Origin: Acidobacteriota bacterium
Lineage (GTDB): Bacteria; Acidobacteriota; Holophagae; Acanthopleuribacterales; Acanthopleuribacteraceae
Assembly: GCA_020637335.1 (NCBI GenBank)
Contig: JACJWC010000023.1
Span: forward strand, 1-64,000
DNA: 64,000 bases
Direction of reading: 5' to 3'
Made by a program: the position numbers and the translations under genes. The notes beneath the pieces were generated by a model that ran no database searches, was not told the DNA's origin, and saw nothing but the letters and a program-made list of their open reading frames with translations. Below, one piece after another: positions 23,831 to 33,198 of the stretch. Each line of letters starts with the position of its first letter. Position 1 is the first letter of the stretch.

Positions 23831-25099
23831 TTAGGTCGCCTCTTCTTCGATCATTTTTTGGATCTTTTTGTTTTCTCGCCCGATATTAAACCAGAAAAAT
23901 GCGGTACAACAGCGCACCCACCAGGCGGGTTCAAAAACGTTGCCGGCCAAATTGGAGGCCACAGCGCGCTTTAAAAAGTTAAACGGGGGATCTGAATAAA
24001 AAACTTTTTTAAATCCAGGCGTGTAGTATCCGTAAATGTATTGTTTAAAGCCCTTTAAACCTTTTTTCAGCCAGCGCTCGTAGGATGCCCAGACATGGAT
24101 TGGCGGGCTTTGGCCGGAATGAAGAAAAGGTAAGGCCAAATCAAAAGCCCGTTCAGCGCTCAAGGTGGTTAAAAAAACACCGGATGAAAAAACGGGGTCG
24201 ACAAATGCAGCGGCATCGCCGACCGTTACCCATCCGTGGCCATATTTGGGGTCCACATCGTAACTGAAATCGGCGACAGTTTGAGTTGGCGTGATGCGTT
24301 TTGCTCCGGCCAAACGCGCCTGGACCATTGCCGAGCCAGCTAGCACGGACTCATACATTTCGGTCATATCTGCCGGTCTGTTTTGGATTTGGTCCTTGGT
24401 CCAAACCGCACCTACACTAATCTTGTCCGGCCGCAGCGGGATGACCCAAATCCAGGCCGTGTCGGTTTGGATAATCTCTATATCGCCTTGCTCGGAAATG
24501 GGCAAGTAGGTAATGCGATCAAAATAAGCAAAAGTCGAAACCTGGTTCAGGACAGGGTCGCGCGTAATCTTGCCTAATTGTTTGCCTAAATAAACGGACC
24601 GGCCAGTCGCATCGACCAACACGTGGGACGACAAGATTTGTTTCTCCGCCCCATTTCGGATTTCAACGCCAACGACTCGGTCTTCTTCTTTGATGACTGA
24701 TCCAGCAGACCAAGGCTGGAAAACCTGCACACCTGCCTCAATTGCGCGATCGAGCATCTGCTGGTCGAACAATTCTCTGTCGACCTGAAACGCGTGCGGG
24801 GCCTTGGCCTCAAATGCATTGGCAAAGCTGATTCTGCGGGAAAAGTCAGTGTTTTGGTTGGAGAAAACAGCGCCCGGCTTTTTTTGTGCGGAATTGGAAA
24901 CAGTTTCAAACAGGCCTAATCGCTTGAGCAGCGGCACATTTTCAGGCAGGAGGGATTCGCCAATGCGGAAGCGCGGAAATAATTCTTTTTCCACCAAACC
25001 AACCCGGAGCCCCGCTTGGGCTGCAAGGATGGCAAATGTACAGCCACCCGGCCCAGCCCCAATCACTACCACATCAAATTTTGAATGGGCCATCTCCAT
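23831..25099 (-). CDS. FAD-dependent oxidoreductase of the flavin-dependent halogenase family
   Basis: A 422-residue flavoprotein. The Rossmann FAD motif is VVIGAGPGGCTFAILA (about 10-25), followed by FPRFRIGESLLPENVPLL, the form typical of tryptophan/phenol halogenase relatives and geranylgeranyl-reductase-like enzymes. The second FAD motif is GWVTVGDAAAFVDPVFSSG (about 285-303). A WIWVIP sequence near residue 218 fits the WxWxIP pattern used to recognise flavin-dependent halogenases. Whether it halogenates is uncertain, as reductases and hydroxylases of this superfamily carry near-identical motifs. AAGGA lies before the ATG. There is no adjacent flavin reductase or carrier protein. It is divergent from the antiporter gene. 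Confidence 0.78.
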   Translation of the reverse strand: MEMAHSKFDVVVIGAGPGGCTFAILAAQAGLRVGLVEKELFPRFRIGESLLPENVPLLKRLGLFETVSNSAQKKPGAVFSNQNTDFSRRISFANAFEAKAPHAFQVDRELFDQQMLDRAIEAGVQVFQPWSAGSVIKEEDRVVGVEIRNGAEKQILSSHVLVDATGRSVYLGKQLGKITRDPVLNQVSTFAYFDRITYLPISEQGDIEIIQTDTAWIWVIPLRPDKISVGAVWTKDQIQNRPADMTEMYESVLAGSAMVQARLAGAKRITPTQTVADFSYDVDPKYGHGWVTVGDAAAFVDPVFSSGVFLTTLSAERAFDLALPFLHSGQSPPIHVWASYERWLKKGLKGFKQYIYGYYTPGFKKVFYSDPPFNFLKRAVASNLAGNVFEPAWWVRCCTAFFWFNIGRENKKIQKMIEEEAT

Positions 25100-25260
25100 G
25101 AAAAATCCTTTACAGCTGCCTCAAAAACCTTTACTTCAACTTAACTTGACGCTAAAGGGTTCGTGTTAATATCGAACACGTCATTCTAATGATTTGGTTT
25201 GCATTCGTCATTCATTCCTTTTTAGGGAAAAGAAAATCATCGCTTGGGGGAGGAGTTCAT

Positions 25261-27015
25261 TTGAGTTCAGCCTGGCGTTATACAATTTTTTTCTGGCTTG
25301 TGTGCCCTCAACTTGGTGGATTTGGCGCCATGGCCATGGATTTAAAGGAGTTACGGACAGAAACAGATCTCGTTCAAACCACAGATGAACCCGAACACAG
25401 TGTTGGTGGTGAACACGAAACCAATCTGCCCCACCAAATGATGATTCTGGTTTTGCAGTTGGGCATAATTGTGCTGGTTGCTCGTTTTTGCGGCGAACTG
25501 TTTGAACGATTTTTAAAACAACCCGCTGTCTTGGGCGAGCTTGCTGCCGGAATGATTATTGGTCCCCACGCCCTCGGGCCTTTTTTGTCCTTTCCGGGTG
25601 TTGGCCCGCTGTTTATTGCTCCGCCCGGCTCAATGGGCGTTAGTCCTGAACTTTATGGGGTTGCAACAATTGCCTCGATTGTCCTTCTGTTTATGGTCGG
25701 GCTGGAAACGGATTTTAAACAGTTTATCCGCTATGCCGGTCCCGGCTTGGCCGTTGGTTTGGGTGGAGTGCTGGGCAGTTTTATCGCCGGTGATTTACTT
25801 TATGTGTGGATGGTGGGCGGCGATTTTATGAGCCCGGCAGCCCTGTTTATGGGTACGGTCTCTACCGCAACCTCGGTGGGAATAACAGCACGGGTCCTAT
25901 CGGAGAAAAAGAAATTGGATAGTCCCGAGGGCACCACCATTTTGGCAGGTGCCGTTATCGATGATGTGCTCGGAATTTTGATATTGGCGGTGGTTCTGGG
26001 GATTGCGGCAACCAACAGCAGTCATGGCGAGATTGCTTGGGGGCACATCGGCATGATTGCTTTGAAAGCAGTTGGATTTTGGTTAGGTGCTACAGCGCTT
26101 GGCATTCTGCTGAGCTCCCGAATTGCCGCGATTATGTATTGGTTCCGCACCTCGGGTTCTATTGTTTCACTTGGATTCGGCATGGCCTTGTTATTGGCAG
26201 GCATAGCCGAAACGTTTGGTTTGGCTATGATCATTGGCGCCTACATTATGGGCCTCTCACTTTCCAAGGAACACATCAGCCACAAACTGGAACGGTCGCT
26301 TATTCCTGTTTATGCCTGTCTCGTACCTGTGTTCTTTGCCGTGATGGGCATGCTGGTCGACTTTTCGGCCATGGGCGCGGCTTGGAAGTTTGGGCTTGTG
26401 TATAGCATTGTGGCCATTTTGGCCAAAGTCTTGGGCAGTGGCATTCCCGCATTGTTTGTTGGCTTTAATGCCTTGGGTGCAACCCGAATTGGGTTAGGTA
26501 TGTTACCGCGCGGTGAGGTGGCGCTCATTGTGGCCGGTATTGGTATGGGCGCCAATTTCCTCGACCCAAAAATGTTTGGGGTCGTCATTCTGATGACCCT
26601 TATTACTACCATTATTGCCCCACCTGTCCTGGTGAACCTGTTCCAAAATCCCGATTCGGGGCTCAGTGCAAAACGTCAAAAAGTCAGTAAAGGGAAGCCG
26701 AGCGATCACAAGGTCATTGTGATTGACTCGTTGACCTGGACCAACCACGATCTACTCCTGATGTGCATTCAGAACTTGTTTGAAATCAATAATTACAGCG
26801 TCAATATCCTCAATGCGGACGATGGTATTTACCAATTCAGCGGTGAAATTGGCGATGAATTGATCAACGTCACCCTGCGCGATCGGATGGATCGAATTGA
26901 AATCAAGACCCAACCCGAACACCACGAGTTGGTTAAGAAACTGGTCGATGAAGCACTTCACGACGCGCATGAGCGCATCGCGCGGCTCAGTGTTAAAGAA
27001 ATTCCTTTGGCTTGA
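25261..27015 (+). CDS. CPA2-type cation:proton antiporter
   Basis: A 584-residue membrane protein. The TTG at 25261 is chosen because GGGAGGAG sits five bases upstream; an ATG at 25189 lacks a ribosome site. An N-terminal hydrophobic segment (IFFWLVCPQLGGFGAMA) resembles a signal sequence. About residues 65-460 hold 12-13 helices of the Na_H_Exchanger fold, with QPAVLGELAAGMIIGP and VLLFMVGLETDFKQF typical of KefB/GerN-type carriers and the transport Asp in GAVIDDVLG (about 245). The cytosolic tail (about 480-584) is short and lacks a TrkA-N (NAD-binding) domain. It may exchange Na+ or K+ for protons. Confidence 0.88.
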   Translation: MSSAWRYTIFFWLVCPQLGGFGAMAMDLKELRTETDLVQTTDEPEHSVGGEHETNLPHQMMILVLQLGIIVLVARFCGELFERFLKQPAVLGELAAGMIIGPHALGPFLSFPGVGPLFIAPPGSMGVSPELYGVATIASIVLLFMVGLETDFKQFIRYAGPGLAVGLGGVLGSFIAGDLLYVWMVGGDFMSPAALFMGTVSTATSVGITARVLSEKKKLDSPEGTTILAGAVIDDVLGILILAVVLGIAATNSSHGEIAWGHIGMIALKAVGFWLGATALGILLSSRIAAIMYWFRTSGSIVSLGFGMALLLAGIAETFGLAMIIGAYIMGLSLSKEHISHKLERSLIPVYACLVPVFFAVMGMLVDFSAMGAAWKFGLVYSIVAILAKVLGSGIPALFVGFNALGATRIGLGMLPRGEVALIVAGIGMGANFLDPKMFGVVILMTLITTIIAPPVLVNLFQNPDSGLSAKRQKVSKGKPSDHKVIVIDSLTWTNHDLLLMCIQNLFEINNYSVNILNADDGIYQFSGEIGDELINVTLRDRMDRIEIKTQPEHHELVKKLVDEALHDAHERIARLSVKEIPLA

Positions 27016-27024
27016 GGAGTGGAC

Positions 27025-27165
27025 ATGGTCGGAAAAGATTTAAAAGAACAGGGCTACGACAAGGAAGAAGAATACTTTAAGCGGTTGGAGCGCGAACAGC
27101 TAGAAAAGCTCAAACAAAAAAAGGAACCGGCCCCCCAGAATCCCCAGCCACAAGATGAAACTTGA
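27025..27165 (+). CDS. 46-residue charged small protein
   Basis: An ORF too short for routine calling: starts MVGKDLKEQGYDKEEEYF, then an amphipathic Glu/Lys/Leu helix (LEREQLEKLKQKK) and a Pro/Gln-rich tail. GAGGAG at 27014-27019 lies five bases before the ATG and overlaps the antiporter stop codon. Its last 11 bases overlap the start of tag. The placement and ribosome site argue that it is translated. I do not recognise the family; a helical regulatory or accessory peptide is possible. Confidence 0.6.
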   Translation: MVGKDLKEQGYDKEEEYFKRLEREQLEKLKQKKEPAPQNPQPQDET

Positions 27166-27730
27166 GCGTTGTTTCTGGTGCGGTGAAGATCCGCTTTACA
27201 TGGCTTACCACGACACTGAATGGGGTCAGGTCAATCGGGATGAGCGGCACCTCTTTGAAATGCTGTCTTTGGAACTGTTTCAAAGTGGCCTTTCGTGGCT
27301 GACTATTTTGCGGAAACGAGAAGCCTTTCGCAAGGCATTTGCCGGATTTGCCTGGCAAGAAATTGCCACATTTGGGTCGGAAAAGATTGAGGAACTGATG
27401 GCAGACAGTGCCATTGTGCGCAATCGCAAAAAAATCGAGGCGGTTATCCAAAATGCCCGGCAAATGCCCGGACTTCTTCAAGTGGGTTCATTTGCCGACT
27501 TTCTTTGGCAATTTGAGCCGAAGGAACGTCAGATCCCGATCGGCGGCCATACCCGCGCATCCTTACCTTTATTAATTCCCGAGGCCCACCAACTCTCCTG
27601 CGCACTCAAGGCGCGGGGATTTTCATTTTGTGGTCCAATGGTCTGCATGAGCCTCATGCAAGCAGTCGGCATCCTGAATGATCATTTACGGGGTTGTTAT
27701 TTGTGTCCTTACAGTCAGGTTAGTGAATAA
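27155..27730 (+). CDS. tag: DNA-3-methyladenine glycosylase I
   Basis: A 191-residue alkylation-repair glycosylase that removes N3-methyladenine. The N-terminal RCFWCGEDPLYMAYHDTEWG has the Cys and His ligands of the structural zinc, completed by the C-terminal H-x-RGCYLC. The active-site Glu is in LFEMLSLELFQSGLSW, and the helical core matches the family throughout. Length is normal (E. coli Tag is 187). It overlaps the 46-residue ORF at its start and the convergent DUF445 gene by 11 bp at its end. Confidence 0.95.
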   Translation: MKLERCFWCGEDPLYMAYHDTEWGQVNRDERHLFEMLSLELFQSGLSWLTILRKREAFRKAFAGFAWQEIATFGSEKIEELMADSAIVRNRKKIEAVIQNARQMPGLLQVGSFADFLWQFEPKERQIPIGGHTRASLPLLIPEAHQLSCALKARGFSFCGPMVCMSLMQAVGILNDHLRGCYLCPYSQVSE

Positions 27731-28424
27731 AACTGCTGACCAGACCAATTAAGGCGCCAAAAACGCCGCCCCAAACAACCAACCAGCCCAAATGGCTGCG
27801 AATCATTTCCTGAACGATCTGTTTAACCATGTCCGGCGTCAATTCCTCCAGGCGCGCGTTGACCATGTCCTTGATTTTTACTTGCCATTCCCCATGGGGA
27901 TTCTCGACCAAATCGCCCGTTAAAGCTTTAAGAAAGTCCGGGCTTTGGGTGATCTCCTTCAATTTGGTTTTCAAGGTTTCGCCAAAAGGGGCGCGTAAGG
28001 GTTCAACAACTTTAGCTCCACCGAACATGTTCAACATACTGCCCAGCTTGGACTGTTGAATCACCTCCAGGAAGCCATTAAAGATGTGGTCGGTATCCAA
28101 CCCATCAATCACTGGTTCCAAGTGAAGACTGGTGGGCGTCTCTTCCTTTATGAATTTTTGGATGTTCTCAATGGTGAAGAACTGGGACATTACCATTTCG
28201 CGGATGGCCGACTTAAACGATTCAAATTTCAACGGAATGATACCGGAACCATACAGACCGGGAACGCGTTCAAACAACATGTGAATCGCCAACCAATTGG
28301 TGATGGCGCCACTAAAGGCAAAAAGGCCCGCGTTGAATAGGTGGTGGCGATAAGGTTCCGCTAGGGCAAAGGATAAACCAATCAAAATCAGGCATATCAA
28401 GTTGGTTAGTGTCGATTTGTTCAA
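27720..28424 (-). CDS. DUF445 family membrane protein
   Basis: A 234-residue protein with a hydrophobic N-terminal hairpin (about 8-50, including AFSGAITNWLAIHMLFERVPGLYGSGIIPLK, characteristic of DUF445/YheB), a helical soluble middle, and a C-terminal membrane helix (WLVVWGGVFGALIGLVSSFI). The topology places the middle domain on one side with both ends in the membrane. The TTG at 28424 is chosen because GGGAGGG precedes it by about six bases; the open frame extends 147 bases further but has no ribosome site. The family's function is not established. Confidence 0.72.
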   Translation of the reverse strand: MNKSTLTNLICLILIGLSFALAEPYRHHLFNAGLFAFSGAITNWLAIHMLFERVPGLYGSGIIPLKFESFKSAIREMVMSQFFTIENIQKFIKEETPTSLHLEPVIDGLDTDHIFNGFLEVIQQSKLGSMLNMFGGAKVVEPLRAPFGETLKTKLKEITQSPDFLKALTGDLVENPHGEWQVKIKDMVNARLEELTPDMVKQIVQEMIRSHLGWLVVWGGVFGALIGLVSSFIH

Positions 28425-28594
28425 GAGTTCCCTCCCAATCAGGCCCCTCAGTTTAAACTGGGATTGTGGTAGGACCAAGACCCATCCCTTTGACAGGGGA
28501 CAATAAATTGGACCAGATTTAAGACGAAGCCTAAAATAGTCGATAAGTCTCAAGCGAAATAAAAGCCACATTTCTCGCTGATTGGGTGAAGTTG

Positions 28595-31500
28595 ATGAAT
28601 CAGTGGATGCGAACCCTAATTCTGGTCCTTATTTGTTCGTTATCGGGCCGAGTTTTTGCTCAATCCTACTTTTTCAGACATTTCACGGGTGACGATGGTC
28701 TTTCTCAGCTGGTGCCACAAAGTGTTTTTCAGGATCGCGATGGGTTTTTGTGGGTCGGCACGCAAGCAGGCCTGAACCGCTTTGATGGGTATGCCTTTTC
28801 GGCCTTTAGCGTACGTGATGGCCTAAACAGCGATTGGATTAACTGCATCATCCAAGACAAGGCTGGCCGAATCTGGGTAGGCAACCGTTCGGGCCTTGCC
28901 ATGCTTGAGGGGACGCGTTTCAAATCGCTTGACCGATTGGAGAATCAATCGATCCAAACCCTGTTGGTTGGACCCGATGAGACCCTTTGGATCGGCAGCG
29001 AATACGGCCTACTCGGTTGGCGTCAGGGAAAGTGGATTGAACCCAAAAATCCTCCGCCTGTCTTTGCAAATGGCGTAACTGCTTTAGCCATGGATGGGCA
29101 AGGTCGATTGTGGGTCGGGACATTAAATGGCTTGTATCGTATGGGTCCAGACGCATTCGAGCCGCAAAAAATATTTGAGAATGAGAGCATTGTCGCAATT
29201 GCTATTCATGCAGACAAATGGCATGTCGCCAGCCGAAAACGTCTTTTTCGGGGCGATGGCCAGCAATTTACGCCAGTCTTTCAGGCTGAAAATGATGCCT
29301 ATGGGCCCATTACCGCCATGGTTCAGGACCGCTTTGGTCACATTTGGCTCGGTACCCCGACGGGATTAACCAAACTGGATGGCACCCAAACCATGAATAT
29401 TGACGAGGCAAGCGGTCTCCCGTTTAGTCAAGTACGCTGTCTCTTTGAGGATCGAACCGGTTTAATATGGGTAGGAGGTGTCGGGGGCCTTGCCGCGTGT
29501 GTCGGGCGTCCATTTGAAATTTACAAAAAGAATAATGGGTTACCTTCCGAAAATGTCCGGCCCATTTTCCGCCATTCGGATGGTGTTTTATGGGTGGGGA
29601 CAAGCCGAGGGCTCGCTTACATGGACAGCAACCATTTTGTGCCCGTTCCTTTTTATTCTCCTGATGTGAACCAGGGTCGTGTCTTCAGAATTCTGGCAGA
29701 TGGAAATGATACGCTTTGGACTTGCGGAACGGCTGGCATTTTCCAAGTCGAAGCCAAACGAACGGTGCCTCTTGCTGCTTATTCCGAGTTGGGCGGGGAA
29801 GTCCGGTCCTTGGCATTTGATCCGCAGAATCGATTGTGGGCTTCCGTTTACGATCGCGGGCTTTTTGTGTTGGAAGGTGCGCATTTTCGGCCCATTCAGG
29901 TTTCCAACCAGGTTTTTGAAAACGCACAGCTCCTGGCCGATAAACAGGGCCGAATCTGGGCAAGTGGAAAATCAGGTCTTTCTGTTTTTGATGGAAAAAC
30001 CTGGAAGACCTATACAACAGCAGATGGTCTTGCCCTAAACGATGTCTATTACTTGGCACTCAATAAACAGGGTGAACTGTGGTTTGGTTATAACAATTCT
30101 TATGGGTTGAGTTACCTGAAAGGTGATCGCTTTTACCATATATCTAGTGAAAACGGGCTTTCAAATGACACGGTTTACTCCATAGGATTTGATTCGGTCG
30201 GCAATACTTGGGTGGGCACTTCACGCGGTGTGGATCGGATTGACAGCAAAAATAATCGATTTGTAACCTATTCCAAAAATGACGGTTATCCAAGTACCGA
30301 ATCCAATGCGGGCGGATTTCTAGAAGATCGGGATGGATCGATTTGGTTTGGAACGGCAGAAGGCCTGGCCCACTACCATCACCTTTATGACTTTTCCAAT
30401 CTGACAGCGCCGCCAGCGATCTGGACCCATGCCCAGGTTGGCAAATTTGATTTAACCCAAAGCGGCACTTCTGTTTCTTTAGGGACCGGCGACGTGCTGC
30501 TTAACCTTATGGCGAGCAACTTTTTTTATGTCAATCCGCGTCAGATTGAAATCCAATATCGACTTCCTCCCTTCGTATCAGATTGGACACCTATTCACGG
30601 ACCCGAATCCATCACCCTACACAATGCAGGGGCATACAGTTTGGAATTACGCGCGCGTTCGTTTCGCTCTCAATGGGTCAGCGGTCCGGACCTAGGTTTT
30701 CATGTGCCACCGCCCTTCTTCCAGAAATGGTGGGTCCAAATTGGACTCCTGCTCGCGTTTTTATTGTTGACCTTTGCGGGTTTTCGGCTGCGAACCTTGC
30801 GCATCCGGTTGCAGGCCGAACGATTGGCGCTTGAGGTTTCACAACGAACCAGTGACCTGCAAGAGAAAAAAATGGAATTGGAAAGCACGTTGGCCGAATT
30901 ACAACGAGCCAAAGATGAATCGCTGGCCGTGCTTGAGAATTTTTCGGGTCCTATTTGGTCCGTCGATAAAAATTTGGACTTACAGCTCTTCAACAGCGGG
31001 TTTCGTTCCCAAATGAGTAAAAAGGGTTACTTGCCCAACCAGGGCGAACCCATTTTGCCGTGCCACAGTCATGAAAAGGCTACATGGGAGAAGCTGTATC
31101 GACGATGTCTTAACGGGATCCGCTTTTCCCATGTTCTCGACCATGAATCCAGCTTTGGAACGATTTATAACGAGTATTTCTTTAATCCTATTTTTGGTCC
31201 GGACGGAAAAGTTTTGGGTGCATCTGTTTTGTGTTTGGACATAACCCAGCGCAAACAAGCCGAAAAGGAACGGGAAAGTTTAAACAAAGAACTCAATGAG
31301 TCTGCGCGCCGGGCAGGTATGGCAGATGTTGCTACCAGCGTGCTGCACAATGTGGGCAATGTTTTGAACAGTTTAAATGTTTCTAGTGATTTGCTTTATC
31401 AAAAAGTCGTTCAATCGCCGATTAATCGCTTGGGTTCCTTTGCTCAACTACTCAACGACCAGAGCGAGAATTTACCGCGCTTTTTTGAAGAGGATCCCAA

Positions 31501-32152
31501 AGGGAAATTGGTGCCAAAGGCACTGAGTGCCCTTTATGAGCGGGTCGAAATTGAAAGAGAGCAAATGCTCAACGAATTGCGCCAACTCTCAACCAATTTG
31601 GATCACATCAAGAGCATTATTGTGATGCAACAGGATTATGCCCGTTCTGGAGGGTTCCGCGAATTGGTGCACCTAGTGGAGGTCATGGAGCAAGCCCTGC
31701 AAATCAACCTGCCGTCCTTGGAAAACTACCGAATTGAAATTGTGCGTGAATATACGGATCTTCCGGCAATCCAAACCGATAAAACGGCCGTTTTGCAGAT
31801 CCTGGTCAACCTGATCAGCAATGCCAAAAATGCGCTTAAAAATCAACCGGGCAACAAAGTCCTGGTGCTTTCGATCCAACGCGATCCAAGCATGGAAATG
31901 GTGGCGTTAAGTGTGCGCGACAATGGCATCGGGTTGAGTAAGGAAATCATGGATGGCCTCTTTACTCAAGGCTTTACACGAATGAAGGGCGGCCACGGAT
32001 TTGGTCTACATTCAGGCGCCATTAGTGCCAATAATCTGGGTGGAAAACTGGAAGCCGAAAGTGAAGGGCCTGGCAAGGGCGCTGTTTTTACCTTGAGTAT
32101 CCCTTTTGTCGTTGAAAATGTGGCAGTAAGTCATGAACCACGCGGTCAATAA
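28595..32152 (+). CDS. Two-component regulator propeller sensor histidine kinase
   Basis: A 1185-residue sensor. A signal peptide (MNQWMRTLILVLICSLSGRVFA) precedes about 14 ligand-binding propeller repeats of the type DRDGFLWVGTQAGLNRFDG (about 20-600), which form periplasmic beta-propellers. A Y_Y_Y-like Ig domain (about 615-700) leads to one membrane helix (about 712-735), a coiled coil and a PAS domain (about 770-890). The H-box is VATSVLHNVGNVLNSLNVS (about 908-926), an atypical LHNVGN form rather than HEINNP. The HATPase domain has ILVNLISNAKNAL, VRDNGIGLS and GGHGFGLHSGA. No receiver or DNA-binding domain follows, so its regulator is elsewhere. GTG at 28586 and TTG at 28592 are alternative starts. 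Confidence 0.9.
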   Translation: MNQWMRTLILVLICSLSGRVFAQSYFFRHFTGDDGLSQLVPQSVFQDRDGFLWVGTQAGLNRFDGYAFSAFSVRDGLNSDWINCIIQDKAGRIWVGNRSGLAMLEGTRFKSLDRLENQSIQTLLVGPDETLWIGSEYGLLGWRQGKWIEPKNPPPVFANGVTALAMDGQGRLWVGTLNGLYRMGPDAFEPQKIFENESIVAIAIHADKWHVASRKRLFRGDGQQFTPVFQAENDAYGPITAMVQDRFGHIWLGTPTGLTKLDGTQTMNIDEASGLPFSQVRCLFEDRTGLIWVGGVGGLAACVGRPFEIYKKNNGLPSENVRPIFRHSDGVLWVGTSRGLAYMDSNHFVPVPFYSPDVNQGRVFRILADGNDTLWTCGTAGIFQVEAKRTVPLAAYSELGGEVRSLAFDPQNRLWASVYDRGLFVLEGAHFRPIQVSNQVFENAQLLADKQGRIWASGKSGLSVFDGKTWKTYTTADGLALNDVYYLALNKQGELWFGYNNSYGLSYLKGDRFYHISSENGLSNDTVYSIGFDSVGNTWVGTSRGVDRIDSKNNRFVTYSKNDGYPSTESNAGGFLEDRDGSIWFGTAEGLAHYHHLYDFSNLTAPPAIWTHAQVGKFDLTQSGTSVSLGTGDVLLNLMASNFFYVNPRQIEIQYRLPPFVSDWTPIHGPESITLHNAGAYSLELRARSFRSQWVSGPDLGFHVPPPFFQKWWVQIGLLLAFLLLTFAGFRLRTLRIRLQAERLALEVSQRTSDLQEKKMELESTLAELQRAKDESLAVLENFSGPIWSVDKNLDLQLFNSGFRSQMSKKGYLPNQGEPILPCHSHEKATWEKLYRRCLNGIRFSHVLDHESSFGTIYNEYFFNPIFGPDGKVLGASVLCLDITQRKQAEKERESLNKELNESARRAGMADVATSVLHNVGNVLNSLNVSSDLLYQKVVQSPINRLGSFAQLLNDQSENLPRFFEEDPKGKLVPKALSALYERVEIEREQMLNELRQLSTNLDHIKSIIVMQQDYARSGGFRELVHLVEVMEQALQINLPSLENYRIEIVREYTDLPAIQTDKTAVLQILVNLISNAKNALKNQPGNKVLVLSIQRDPSMEMVALSVRDNGIGLSKEIMDGLFTQGFTRMKGGHGFGLHSGAISANNLGGKLEAESEGPGKGAVFTLSIPFVVENVAVSHEPRGQ

Positions 32153-33198
32153 ACATCATCGACACTTTGCAGGGCCATGGCTTTGATCAAGCCATAAACC
32201 ATTTCGCCGACCTCAAAGTGAAGGTGCGCTTGGGTTTCCTCGGTGATAATGGCCCAAATAGTTTGACCGGCATCAAGAGCGAGCAAGTGACCCCACGGTG
32301 CGGGAAGGATTTGGCTGATTCGGCCCGGAATTTGGTTTCGCACTGAAATATTTTCAATTTTGTTGCGGGCAAGGATCACGTCTTGCGCCAGAAACTTGAA
32401 GCATTTGGCGTCGGGTAGGGCAGCGGGTCCCAGGAAAAGGTGCTCATTCTCGACCACAATCGGTTCTCCCTGAGCCATTCGGCTTGCCCAAATCACATTT
32501 TCAATCGGGCACTGGTGTAGGGCGGGCAATTGCATCTGGCAAAGCAGGTTGGCCCAATTGCCAAAACTGGCTTGGGTCGAACCGTCCAGAAGCATAATTT
32601 CCTGACCAAAGGCCAGGATCTCGTTCAGGTGGTGACTGGCCAACAAAAGACCAAACTGCCAGTTTCGCTGCAGGATTTGAATCAGGTCAATCGCTTGCAT
32701 TACGCGTTTCTGGTCGATTCCGGTAAATGGCTCATCCAATATTAATAGCTCCGGTTTGCGGACCAGGGCACATGCTAAAGAAACCCGTCGCGCTTCCCCG
32801 CCACTTAATTGACTGGTTTTTTGGCTTAAAAGCGAATCTAGACCCAGGGTTTCAAGAATCTTGTTGTACTCCGATGAGTCCAAATCGGGTTGTCGGAAAA
32901 ATTGCAATTGTTGGTCGACTGAAAAGTGCGGAAAGAGCCGGTTGTCCTGGAAACAAAAACCGACCGGCCTCCTTCGCAGGGGTGTCCATTTGAGCGGCCA
33001 TTGCTGAAACCAGGACGTGCCATTCCAGGTCATGCTGCCTGAAAGTGGTTTATGCAAACCCGCAATCATTTTGAGAAAAGAACTTTTGCCCGCACCACTG
33101 GGTCCCCAAATGCCGAGCGAACCCAATGTGATCTGCTGCGAAACTTGGAAAACGGTGCTGCCAATGTGTTGGCTGATGTGAAGGTCAAGCTGATGCAT
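32146..33198 (-). CDS. modC: Molybdate ABC transporter ATP-binding protein
   Basis: A 350-residue ABC ATPase that powers molybdate (or tungstate) uptake. The Walker A is GPSGAGKSSFLK (about 31-42), the signature LSGGEARRVSLACAL (about 125), the Walker B LLILDEPFTGID, with the switch His in LLASHHLNE. The C-terminal part (about 280-345) is the TOBE/Mop-like oxyanion-binding domain typical of ModC. The ATG at 33198 overlaps the end of modB by 14 bp, indicating translational coupling. It ends 7 bp inside the convergent propeller-kinase gene. Confidence 0.9.
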   Translation of the reverse strand: MHQLDLHISQHIGSTVFQVSQQITLGSLGIWGPSGAGKSSFLKMIAGLHKPLSGSMTWNGTSWFQQWPLKWTPLRRRPVGFCFQDNRLFPHFSVDQQLQFFRQPDLDSSEYNKILETLGLDSLLSQKTSQLSGGEARRVSLACALVRKPELLILDEPFTGIDQKRVMQAIDLIQILQRNWQFGLLLASHHLNEILAFGQEIMLLDGSTQASFGNWANLLCQMQLPALHQCPIENVIWASRMAQGEPIVVENEHLFLGPAALPDAKCFKFLAQDVILARNKIENISVRNQIPGRISQILPAPWGHLLALDAGQTIWAIITEETQAHLHFEVGEMVYGLIKAMALQSVDDVY

